DNA of 32,058 nucleotides from Muribaculaceae bacterium (lineage in GTDB: Bacteria; Bacteroidota; Bacteroidia; Bacteroidales; Muribaculaceae): assembly GCA_029055345.1 (NCBI GenBank), contig JAIDDJ010000004.1, forward strand, positions 1 to 32,058. Direction: 5' to 3'. Shown in pieces: positions 23,147 through 30,884 of this stretch (its first letter is position 1; every line of letters begins with the position of its first letter). The position numbers and the translations under genes were made by a program. Below the pieces are notes generated by a model. That model was not told the origin of the DNA. It did no database searches and saw only the letters and a list, made by a program, of their open reading frames with translations.

Positions 23147-24180
23147 TACAGGTCAGTTTCCTGGAGCACGATTCTCCATGAGTTGATATAAATATATTGA
23201 TTGATCCATTCGAGCTTGTCATCGAGGAAGAAAACCATATTGTATTCATCCTGACGGTCAAGATATTCGAGGTCGGACATCGGGCGATTGTAATTACCCT
23301 TTACCAGAAGCGCGTAGTCGATGAAAGGGAGGTCTATTATATCCTTGCCGGTTTCCGTGTTTCTTACGCGCAGTCTGACATCGTTGCCGGGAACAATTCG
23401 GCCGATAGTATGCTCAGCCACGAGGGCACTGACAGAAGTTATGGCGCGGGTATCGCCGATAAACTTATTCATTCCGGTGGTACCGGAGCGGACCTCCCAG
23501 GGATGATACACCCGGTTATGGCCTGCGATGAGCATATTGTCAGGATCCATGTGTCCGTTGTCGCTTTCGAGAGTAATGTCAAACTTCTCCGGAGGCAGAT
23601 ACTTGCCGTTAAGATTCTGCAGGACGAGACGCACCACATTAGTATTTTTCACAAGCGGGACATCGAAGGTGACAATGCGTTGTTCGTCAGAGCAATCGGC
23701 GTTATAGAGTTTGCCGTGATAAAGACGCCCGATATCATTGTGCTGGTGGCCCGGCGCTCCTTCATCCTCACTCATCAGACAAGAATAATTCTGACGGATT
23801 TCCTCATCGGCTCTGTTGGGTCGGACAGTGAAATGCTTGACGGATTCTCCATAACACCAGATGAGGAAATCATAATGTCCGGGAGCGAGATGGTCGAGGT
23901 TGACCTCGAATTCGTGTTCGCGCACTTCACCTACCGGAATGTTGATGCGGTCGATGACGCTGCCGTTGGCCGGGTCGAACACGTAGACCGAAACATTCCT
24001 GACCTCCGAAGGGAAGGCATCGGCGAACTTCATATTGTAATCGTAATATAGCTTGAGACGGATACCACGTTCGCAAGGCTGCAAGTCTTCGTGGAGTCGA
24101 TCGCAACCGGCGAAAACGAATGATGCGAAAGCCAGCGCTACCAAAGCTATCGATTTGTATATAGTCTTAATGCGTTTCAT
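23146..24180 (-). CDS. mfa2: Mfa2/FimB-family fimbrial anchor lipoprotein
   Basis: The start at 24180 gives MKRIKTIYKSIALVALAFAS and a lipobox VFAGC with Cys26 (345 residues). The upstream ATG-like start at 24255 would add 25 polar residues before the signal and is unlikely. Mfa2-like features: CERGIRLKLYYDYNMKFADA, VSVYVFDPANGSVI, LAPGHYDFLIWCYGE and LVKNTNVVRLVLQNL. Mfa2 proteins anchor the shaft in the outer membrane and stop its growth. It lies directly after the shaft subunit gene and overlaps the next gene as TAATG, as expected. Confidence 0.85.
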   Translation of the reverse strand: MKRIKTIYKSIALVALAFASFVFAGCDRLHEDLQPCERGIRLKLYYDYNMKFADAFPSEVRNVSVYVFDPANGSVIDRINIPVGEVREHEFEVNLDHLAPGHYDFLIWCYGESVKHFTVRPNRADEEIRQNYSCLMSEDEGAPGHQHNDIGRLYHGKLYNADCSDEQRIVTFDVPLVKNTNVVRLVLQNLNGKYLPPEKFDITLESDNGHMDPDNMLIAGHNRVYHPWEVRSGTTGMNKFIGDTRAITSVSALVAEHTIGRIVPGNDVRLRVRNTETGKDIIDLPFIDYALLVKGNYNRPMSDLEYLDRQDEYNMVFFLDDKLEWINQYIYINSWRIVLQETDL

Positions 24181-24286
24181 AAAATAGGAATTTGTCCTTT
24201 TGGATTGGGACCGTAAGGAGGTTTCACGCTCCTTGCGGTATTCATACAGCCGCATCGGGCTGAGGGAAAATTTTTGTTGGCGACTC

Positions 24287-26062
24287 TTAGAGTTCGGCAG
24301 TCTGCTTCACCATTCGCCAGCTCAGAATCTTGATAGAAGAACCGATCTTATAGCGGGTGTCGTCAGACGGGGGAATGATATGCTCGTTGGGGCGGTAAAC
24401 CGAGTGACCGAGATTGGCTACATTACCGACCGAAACCTCATACCAGTGGTTGCGGACCACACCGAACATGCCTGTCTTGATCTGTTCTCCGGCCACATAG
24501 GGGCGGAGGTGGCGGATGGGGATATTATAATACATCATACCATCGTTGTAGCAGAATGACTGCTGGTCGGGAAGATAGCTATTGATATTGTCGGCCACAG
24601 CCTGCGCATTCTCCCATGCGTAACGGCCTTCGTTGTCCTGATACCAAGTGGTGACTTCATCGTTTACCACCTTGATTCTGAAAGTTCCGTCATAGCCGTA
24701 AGTGACATCAATGTCGGTCGGAGCCATGTTGACGAACTTGTTACCATCTTTCTTCCAGATGTGAGCGCAGGAAGCATTCAGCAGGTAGTTAATCAGGCCT
24801 TCCTTTGTGAAATAAGACTCGCTGAGCTGGAAAAGAGTGAGGGGTTTGCCCTGAGCATCCACAATCTGACCTGCGATAAGCACCTCGGTAATCGCCGAGT
24901 GGTGAATTTGATTGCCGGTCAGGTTGATTTTTTCACCGGCCTCGGTGTGAGGCAACACATATGCCACGGTCTTACCATTCTTGAAGCTGTTGCTCTTGAC
25001 AGTTTCCCAGCTGATATAGTTGAGAGGTTCGTCGTTGGCGCAGTCGTCGTTGTCGGAAGTGTGGGGATTACCGCTCTTGAGGCTTACATCTGAGAAGCTC
25101 GAAGAATAATTGTTGGAGCCATATCCCGGGGTTTTCGCCCAGTAGCTTCGGTTTGTGCCGTTGTAATCCCAGCCGTCAGTTGTCTTGAACGGAGTCGGGT
25201 TATCGTTGACCGCCTTGAAATATTTCATATTCTTTGCAGTGCCGTTAACGCCCCATCCGAGAAGGCGGACAGTAAGGTTTTGCTCAACTCCATCGATGGA
25301 ATATTTGTTGGGAAGAGTCTTCTCATAATAACCTCCATCCTGAAGAGCATATCCGGGGAATTTAAGTTCGACCTTTGCAGCAAGACGCTCCACGTAGATC
25401 TTAACGGGCTCAGCCGTGTCCTCATTCCATTCGTCGCCGGGTTTGTCACCGGGTTGCTGCACAGCGAAGTTCTCCTCGGTCACAGGCGTTGCGAAGTAGT
25501 AGAAATCTTCCGCATTACCGCTGTGAGTAGCGCTTGTCATTACGAAATCCGTGATTCTGGAAGAACTTGTAGTCCAGGGATTGGCGCTTCGCACCTCCTT
25601 ATAGATTTCATTCAGATGCTTTTTGAATCGCGGGTCCTCAGTAGTGCTTGACGAACCGGTGTTGTAATTGAGCACAGCCACAACATAAGAGGGATAATTC
25701 TGTCCCAAAAGATCGGTGAGCACGATTTTACTTGTTCCGACTTCCTCGACGAGAGCGGAGCCGTTTGAGCCATCGACCGGGTAATAAGGAGCTCCTTCAT
25801 AGCAGGTTACGTATTCGCCGGCTTTATCATAGAAGTAGAAGTTGAGCTTACGGATGTAGTTCTCATCATCTGTGCCCGTAGCGTAATCGGCAGTGGTTCC
25901 GTCTGCGCGGGTGCCGTCACCGGGAGTCATGATGCTGATTTTCATCGTAGCCTTGTCTCCCTGGAAAGTTGGAATCTGGGTAAAAGTCGGCTCATCGCTC
26001 GAGCATGACCAGAGGCCGAGGGCCAAGGCGCCACCAAGAAGATACTTACTGATTTTATTCAT
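24287..26062 (-). CDS. mfa1: Mfa1-family major fimbrial shaft subunit
   Basis: The start at 26062 gives MNKISKYLLGGALALGLWSC with lipid Cys20 (591 residues); a start at 26086 would add eight residues. Mature sequence KATMKISIMTPGDGTRADGT contains an Arg (R52) in the segment where related shaft pilins are cut by a trypsin-like protease to open the polymerisation groove. Also seen are VERLAAKVELKFPG and the C-terminal donor-strand region NHWYEVSVGNVANLGHSVYR ... SWRMVKQTAEL of the Mfa1/FimA group. It is the third gene of the operon. Protease cleavage and polymerisation here are inference from the family. Confidence 0.88.
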   Translation of the reverse strand: MNKISKYLLGGALALGLWSCSSDEPTFTQIPTFQGDKATMKISIMTPGDGTRADGTTADYATGTDDENYIRKLNFYFYDKAGEYVTCYEGAPYYPVDGSNGSALVEEVGTSKIVLTDLLGQNYPSYVVAVLNYNTGSSSTTEDPRFKKHLNEIYKEVRSANPWTTSSSRITDFVMTSATHSGNAEDFYYFATPVTEENFAVQQPGDKPGDEWNEDTAEPVKIYVERLAAKVELKFPGYALQDGGYYEKTLPNKYSIDGVEQNLTVRLLGWGVNGTAKNMKYFKAVNDNPTPFKTTDGWDYNGTNRSYWAKTPGYGSNNYSSSFSDVSLKSGNPHTSDNDDCANDEPLNYISWETVKSNSFKNGKTVAYVLPHTEAGEKINLTGNQIHHSAITEVLIAGQIVDAQGKPLTLFQLSESYFTKEGLINYLLNASCAHIWKKDGNKFVNMAPTDIDVTYGYDGTFRIKVVNDEVTTWYQDNEGRYAWENAQAVADNINSYLPDQQSFCYNDGMMYYNIPIRHLRPYVAGEQIKTGMFGVVRNHWYEVSVGNVANLGHSVYRPNEHIIPPSDDTRYKIGSSIKILSWRMVKQTAEL

Positions 26063-26144
26063 AGCTATGGATTTGGTATTTATCATTATCTAATTATACT
26101 GTATATATTTATTTCTATTTCTTTATCTCGAAGTGAAAAGTGTA

Positions 26145-27575
26145 TCAAAGGATAACTACTTCACCTTTGAAGTTTTTGAAGCGAGAGAGCTGTTCGAGTG
26201 CCTTTCCGGCTTCCTCGATGCCTGCCGCTGCTCCTCTCTGAAGAAGAGGTTCTGCCGATTCGTAATCTTCCTGCATCAATGCGAGGATTCCACGTGCGTA
26301 ATCAGCCTCCGGTGTTGAGCCGGCGCGGTCAAGATAAAAGCGAGCTTTGCTCAAATCGCCGCGGTTCATCGCTGAATTGGCTGCGTTAAGGTTTGCCGTG
26401 TCGTTTTCAGGGAAAAGCGCGGCGGCTGTCTCGAACACGTTGTCATACTCCTCGGTTCCCGGTTGAATGCTGTTGGCCAGCAGGAACAATTCATTCAGGC
26501 TCAGATTGCCCGGATTTGTGCGCAACACTTCTCGGATTTCATCAATATTATGATACCCCCGGATTTTATATGTGATCCGGTAATCGGTATGACGAAGCTC
26601 CGGATAGACATTTTTGAGAAGGAACTTATATTGTTCCGGGAATTTTCGGCTGAAGACATCATTCCGCTCCGCATCCCCGATCGTCGGGTCATCAATGAAT
26701 TCAATCATCTGCTCGCGTCCATCGATATTGTTGTCAACAAGCCATTCGCGGAGTCCGGCCCAATCTTCAGGCACGAAGCCTGTGTGATAGATGGAGGCGG
26801 GGAATGTGGATTGGCTCACCACATAATCCTTTACCGCTTCAGTTCGACCTTTTGCAAGGCGGACATTGTTGGAATAACTGCCCTCGGGCGAAGCATAGCC
26901 GGCAAGATATATTGCCTCGACGCTTGCATCAGGATTATCCTTTATGGCTTGGATGGTCCGGAGAATCGAGTCAAGTTCGGCGTAATTCCGCGAGTATGAC
27001 CAGTCGATTTCAGTTCGGTTCACCTTGAAAATTACCTTGGCTTTACCGCTCAGATTGAAAATCTTTTCAGCGGAATCTTTCGGTGCCACATAGTGGAAAG
27101 CCAGAGAAGGCTTGCGGACCCGGAAGTCGAATTCTGCAATTGGCACCATCCCTTCCTTGGGCGGGTTGCAGTTGCAGAGGCTCGCCGTGTCGGAGAGAAC
27201 TATAAGTGTCGAATGTTCGAATGCTTCCGGCAGGGGAGTGGTGGCTGAGTAATTGATGGTCTCGCCTTTTCCAGCCCGGAATATTGTGGCGGGCGTGGCG
27301 TGTCCGTCGCGTAATTCGGTAAACCAGGCTTCGCGTCCGGCTATTCTTACGGAAGGAAGTCGGAGCGTGTCAGAATCAGACACTATTGCCGGGGTGAGTT
27401 CCACGATTTCATTGCCCTTAATCCTGTAATCCTTGGGATTGACGTTCATATTGACCGTAATCTGCTCGTTGCCTTTGTTGACATCGATGTTTGAGATATG
27501 CAGACGATCGGCATTGCCGGCGAAAGCCGCGGCAGAAAGCAATGTCCCTGCCAAAGAGATTAATATCTTGTTCAT
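26145..27575 (-). CDS. DUF3868 / OmpA-like / TPR fimbrial operon protein
   Basis: This 476-residue secreted protein has signal peptide MNKILISLAGTLLSAAAFAG. The N-terminal DUF3868-like region (about 20-160) includes RLHISNIDVNKGNEQITVNM. The middle is OmpA-like (AIYLAGYASPEGSYSNNVRL, then AKGRTEAVKDYV, near 223-254), and the C-terminal part has helical TPR-like repeats (about 360-470: LNAANSAMNRGDLSKARFYL). DUF3868 proteins commonly sit at the front of Bacteroidales Mfa-type operons. A periplasmic or outer-membrane assembly or peptidoglycan-binding role is inferred. It is 12 bp after DUF3575. Confidence 0.82.
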   Translation of the reverse strand: MNKILISLAGTLLSAAAFAGNADRLHISNIDVNKGNEQITVNMNVNPKDYRIKGNEIVELTPAIVSDSDTLRLPSVRIAGREAWFTELRDGHATPATIFRAGKGETINYSATTPLPEAFEHSTLIVLSDTASLCNCNPPKEGMVPIAEFDFRVRKPSLAFHYVAPKDSAEKIFNLSGKAKVIFKVNRTEIDWSYSRNYAELDSILRTIQAIKDNPDASVEAIYLAGYASPEGSYSNNVRLAKGRTEAVKDYVVSQSTFPASIYHTGFVPEDWAGLREWLVDNNIDGREQMIEFIDDPTIGDAERNDVFSRKFPEQYKFLLKNVYPELRHTDYRITYKIRGYHNIDEIREVLRTNPGNLSLNELFLLANSIQPGTEEYDNVFETAAALFPENDTANLNAANSAMNRGDLSKARFYLDRAGSTPEADYARGILALMQEDYESAEPLLQRGAAAGIEEAGKALEQLSRFKNFKGEVVIL

Positions 27576-27587
27576 AGGAATTGCTGA

Positions 27588-28172
27588 TTAAAAGAGATAG
27601 ACAATGTTGATTGCAGCCTTGGTAGGACCGTAATAATTATGCGATTTGTCGGATTCGAGTTTGGTGCCGCAATTAGCGCAAGGGTAGGCATCGAATCGGG
27701 TATATATCCATCCGAGACCGAGCTCGGCTTCAAGATTCCAGTGCTTGTCGAGAATCCATGAGTAGCCGTAAGCAATACCCGCACCTATACCCCAGCCTTC
27801 GTATCGGCGGTCCTTGAGATTCCGGAAGTCAGTTCCAAGAAAAGAGAAGTCCCAGTCGAGATTTCCCATATTGTATTCTCCTCCGAGGGCATGGACTCCG
27901 ATGAAATGGCCGTTGAACCTGTTGCAGAACCAATATCTGAGTTCAGGCTGCACGAGCCAATGGCGCCATTTGTGACCGTCAACGGTCCAAAGGTTTATTT
28001 GTCCCGACATATCGAGGCTCCATTTCTTGGCAAGGGGCGCCTCCACTCCTATATTAGGATTCAGGAAAGCGTCACTCAGCAAGTTGCTTTTTAACGCCAC
28101 TTTCTGAGCTCCTGCATGGCCGCTTCCTATCAAGACCATAACCAAGATGAGTAGATATCTTAGTCGTTTCAT
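27588..28172 (-). CDS. DUF3575 protein, probable outer-membrane barrel
   Basis: Starting at ATG 28172 (MKRLRYLL; an in-frame TTG at 28178 is less likely), this 194-residue protein has signal peptide ending GHAGAQ. The DUF3575 pattern follows: VALKSNLLSDAFLNPNIGVE, HWLVQPELRYWF, GIGAGIAYGYSWILDKHWNL, and C-terminal INIVYLF with an aromatic end typical of outer-membrane barrels. It is the first gene of the fimbrial operon, 12 bp before DUF3868. Such pairs are common in Mfa-type loci. Role in fimbrial assembly or anchoring is inferred. Confidence 0.82.
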   Translation of the reverse strand: MKRLRYLLILVMVLIGSGHAGAQKVALKSNLLSDAFLNPNIGVEAPLAKKWSLDMSGQINLWTVDGHKWRHWLVQPELRYWFCNRFNGHFIGVHALGGEYNMGNLDWDFSFLGTDFRNLKDRRYEGWGIGAGIAYGYSWILDKHWNLEAELGLGWIYTRFDAYPCANCGTKLESDKSHNYYGPTKAAINIVYLF

Positions 28173-28178
28173 TTGCAA

Positions 28179-28597
28179 TTAAAGTAAATTCTTTTAATTA
28201 ATGCTATGCTTTTAAAAAGTAGTGTTAAGAGATTAAACGTTTTGTCTTGTTCTTTTCGACAAGTTTCGCCTTATAATGCAGTAGAATGTGAAAGTGTTCT
28301 CATCTATTCTGCGACAAAATATGGACGTAACTAACTTCGTTTGAACTGTTCTTTAATTCTCGGGAACTACTTAATCAAAATGCAATTGATTTTTTACCTC
28401 TTCCGGTACTAAGACGGATATATTGCGCCTTTTTTGAATTTACCGGATGACCTTTCGATATGTTCCGTTTTAGGAATTTTGTTTGTTGATAATGTGAAAT
28501 GATCAGTAGAATCAGAATGTCAGATTAAATAATGGGTAGAAACAAATTATAAAGAATTAATAAGAGAATATATGCATTAGTAGTTGGATTTCGAATG
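28179..28597 (-). other. Long AT-rich leader upstream of the fimbrial operon
   Basis: No gene of normal size. If the promoter at 28598-28629 is used, the transcript has a leader of about 420 bases. Only tiny frames are present, for example a ten-codon one beginning MRTLSHSTAL. An imperfect dyad AATCAA/TTGATT occurs near 28372-28390. No T-run terminator was found. Confidence 0.4.
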
Positions 28598-28629
28598 CAA
28601 AATTACTATCAAAAGAGGCAATTTCCAAA
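28598..28629 (-). promoter_or_regulatory. Promoter of the fimbrial operon
   Basis: On the minus strand TTTG (28629-28626), 20 bases, TAATTTTG (28605-28598): a full Bacteroidetes promoter. No comparable box was found closer to the DUF3575 start. Confidence 0.55.
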
Positions 28630-28752
28630 TATTGTGATGATAAAAGCGGGCTAATAATGTTTATTTAACCAGTGCAAAGGGATAAGACTATAAAATTAAG
28701 ATTTATAAACACATTCTATTGCCCATTTTGTTAATAAATCCCAAAGAAATAA

Positions 28753-29166
28753 TCATTTCTTTAGAAATGGTAAGCAGCGGATAACCGGCCCTGCAATTAC
28801 AGAGGCAAAAATTATGCCAAATATATCAGCCACTAAATCCAGCGGGTCGGAAGATCTTCCGAGATTCATAATTCCCTGCGCCCATTCATCGGCTAAGGAG
28901 AAAAAAATGCAGCAGAAAGCTGTGATAAAGGTTATGCGCGGAGGAATACGTCTAAAATTTCTCCAGGTCCCTTTTCTTGAATAGTCGAACAGCAGCATGA
29001 ATGCCAGACCTCCCATCATGATTGCGTGGACGAGTTTGTCTGCTCCGGGAAAGAGTTCTATCTCGGTGTCACCGACCGGATGAGGCGCCAGTGTAAGCCA
29101 AAGGATAGCGGCAAGTACAATTACTGAGGGCCACCATTTACGCCCGAATTCAAGGAATTTTTGCAT
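28753..29166 (-). CDS. VanZ-family membrane protein
   Basis: The ATG at 29166 gives MQKFLEFGRKWWPSVIVLAA and a 137-residue protein with four hydrophobic helices; a TTG at 29181 would add five residues. VanZ features: LWLTLAPHPVG, DKLVHAIMMGGLAFMLLF (with the conserved histidine), FFSLADEWAQGIMNLGRSSD, and DLVADIFGIIFASV. VanZ-like proteins are small membrane proteins, one of which gives teicoplanin resistance; most have unknown roles. Stand-alone gene, no vancomycin genes nearby. Confidence 0.88.
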   Translation of the reverse strand: MQKFLEFGRKWWPSVIVLAAILWLTLAPHPVGDTEIELFPGADKLVHAIMMGGLAFMLLFDYSRKGTWRNFRRIPPRITFITAFCCIFFSLADEWAQGIMNLGRSSDPLDLVADIFGIIFASVIAGPVIRCLPFLKK

Positions 29167-29227
29167 GAAAGCCGTTTGCAAAATTACATTTTTTTCATTC
29201 TTTTAAACGCTAATATTAAAATTTCAT

Positions 29228-29235
29228 TATATTTG
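29228..29235 (+). promoter_or_regulatory. Candidate -7 box for pyruvate kinase
   Basis: TATATTTG at 29228-29235 is 123 bases before the start at 29359. No TTTG lies at the right distance upstream, so this is a weaker call. Confidence 0.35.
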
Positions 29236-29358
29236 GCGAACAAGTCAGCGCGTTTTAGCGTGTTTATAATAGATATTGTTCCTCAAAAATTACAGGAAAG
29301 GAGCGAACATTGTCGATAAAATAAAGAAGAATAAAAATTAACTCCTTAAACTCTGATA

Positions 29359-30780
29359 ATGAAAAAGTTCACGAAGATAGTCGCCACGGTTTCCGATAAG
29401 AGGTGCGATGTTGAATTTATAAAGGCATTGGCTGAGGCCGGCGTCAACGTAGTCCGGATGAATTCCGCTCATCTTGAATATGACGGATTTAAGAAAATTG
29501 TGGAGAATACGCGAGCGGCTGATGGTTCGCTTGCCATAATGATGGATACAAAGGGACCGGAAATCCGCACCACAGTGACTGCCGATGGAAATCCCGTGTC
29601 GTTCAATGCGGGCGATGTGATTCGTGTGACAGGAAATCCGGATGGCGTAACTACCAGAGAGGAGATATGCGTCAATTATCCTCGGATAGGTTCGATATTG
29701 GTGCCGGGCAACCGGTTGCTGATTGATGATGGAGAACTGGGATTTTTAGTGACCGATATTGCTAACGGAATCATAACGGTCACGGCGGAGAATGATGGAG
29801 AACTCGGTTCGCGCAAGAGTGTGAATCTGCCGGGCGTAAAAATAGATCTCCCTGCGGTTACGGAGCGCGATAAACGGAATATAGGTTACGCTGTGGAACT
29901 GGGGGTGGATTTCATAGCCCATTCATTTGTTCGTTCTGCTGATGATGTAAAAAAGGTGAGGGCTATTCTTGATTCGTTAGGGTCAGACATGAAGATAATC
30001 TCCAAGATAGAAAATCAGGAGGGAATCGACAACTTCGATGAGATTCTCGAGACCGGCTACGGAATAATGGTGGCCCGGGGTGACCTCGGAATAGAAGTTC
30101 CTGCCGAAAAGATCCCCGGTATTCAGGCCATGATGATCAACAAGTGTATTGCGGCGCATAAACCGGTCATTGTGGCAACCCAGATGCTGCATACGATGAT
30201 AGAGCATCCCCGTCCGACACGGGCGGAAATCAGCGATGTGGCTAATGCAGTGGCCCAGCGTGCGGATGCCATGATGCTCTCCGGTGAGACAGCATATGGC
30301 AAATATCCTGTTCAGGCTGTGAGGACCATGACGAGCGTGGCTTGCGAGGTGGAGTCAACATTCTCCACCAAACTCAGTGTTCCGCAGCTTCTCGATTCTG
30401 ACATTACTTCATTCCTCGCACACGAAGCGGTGCTCTCGGAGACAAAGGTCGGAACAAAAGCAATATTCACGGATGCTTTCCGTGGCGTTTCGGCTCGATT
30501 CATAGCTTCTTTCCGGGGAAGCAATCCCACGTTTGCTATCTGTCATAATCAGAGGGTGCAGAGGTGGCTCGCCTTGAGTTATGGAGTTACGGCCTACTAT
30601 TATCCTCAACCCGATTCTTGGATTCCTACCCATTCAATTGAAGCAGTCAGACAGATAGTGGAGGATGACCATATAGGGCCGGATGACAGAATAGCCTATA
30701 TTACCGGAACGCGTGCAGGGGCCAGAGCCTTGGAAATTCTTACCCCCAGTGAGCTCTTCCGCGAAGACACGGCAAAATGA
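29359..30780 (+). CDS. pyk: Pyruvate kinase
   Basis: This 473-residue protein catalyses the last glycolytic step (phosphoenolpyruvate + ADP to pyruvate + ATP). Motifs: TKIVATVSDKRCDVEFI at the start, MMDTKGPEIRT (61-71), NLPGVKIDLPAVTERDK, the catalytic-lysine region IISKIENQEGIDNFDEIL, MVARGDLGIEVP, and KPVIVATQMLHTMIEHPRPT then RAEISDVANAV. The C-terminal allosteric domain is present (about 345-473). Length is normal, and the gene has its own promoter region and a strong terminator. Housekeeping gene marking the end of the accessory part of the window. Confidence 0.96.
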   Translation: MKKFTKIVATVSDKRCDVEFIKALAEAGVNVVRMNSAHLEYDGFKKIVENTRAADGSLAIMMDTKGPEIRTTVTADGNPVSFNAGDVIRVTGNPDGVTTREEICVNYPRIGSILVPGNRLLIDDGELGFLVTDIANGIITVTAENDGELGSRKSVNLPGVKIDLPAVTERDKRNIGYAVELGVDFIAHSFVRSADDVKKVRAILDSLGSDMKIISKIENQEGIDNFDEILETGYGIMVARGDLGIEVPAEKIPGIQAMMINKCIAAHKPVIVATQMLHTMIEHPRPTRAEISDVANAVAQRADAMMLSGETAYGKYPVQAVRTMTSVACEVESTFSTKLSVPQLLDSDITSFLAHEAVLSETKVGTKAIFTDAFRGVSARFIASFRGSNPTFAICHNQRVQRWLALSYGVTAYYYPQPDSWIPTHSIEAVRQIVEDDHIGPDDRIAYITGTRAGARALEILTPSELFREDTAK

Positions 30781-30811
30781 CTCGGTTAAGAGTTCGTCCC
30801 TTAACAAAACG

Positions 30812-30855
30812 GATTGGTCAGGCAATTCCCGAAATGGGGATACGCCTGACCAATC
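30812..30855. terminator. Bidirectional terminator between pyk and the LRR gene
   Basis: GATTGGTCAGGC (30812-30823) and GCCTGACCAATC (30844-30855) form a perfect 12-bp stem. TGTTTAG follows on the plus strand, and CGTTTTGTT on the minus strand. It lies between convergent genes ending at 30780 and 30885. Confidence 0.8.
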
Positions 30856-30884
30856 TGTTTAGCTATGAATGCGTTCAATTGGGT

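Noticed and set aside
23197..24051. 284-codon frame antisense to mfa2
   Set aside because: Lies wholly opposite a well-supported fimbrial gene; a long shadow frame produced by codon bias.
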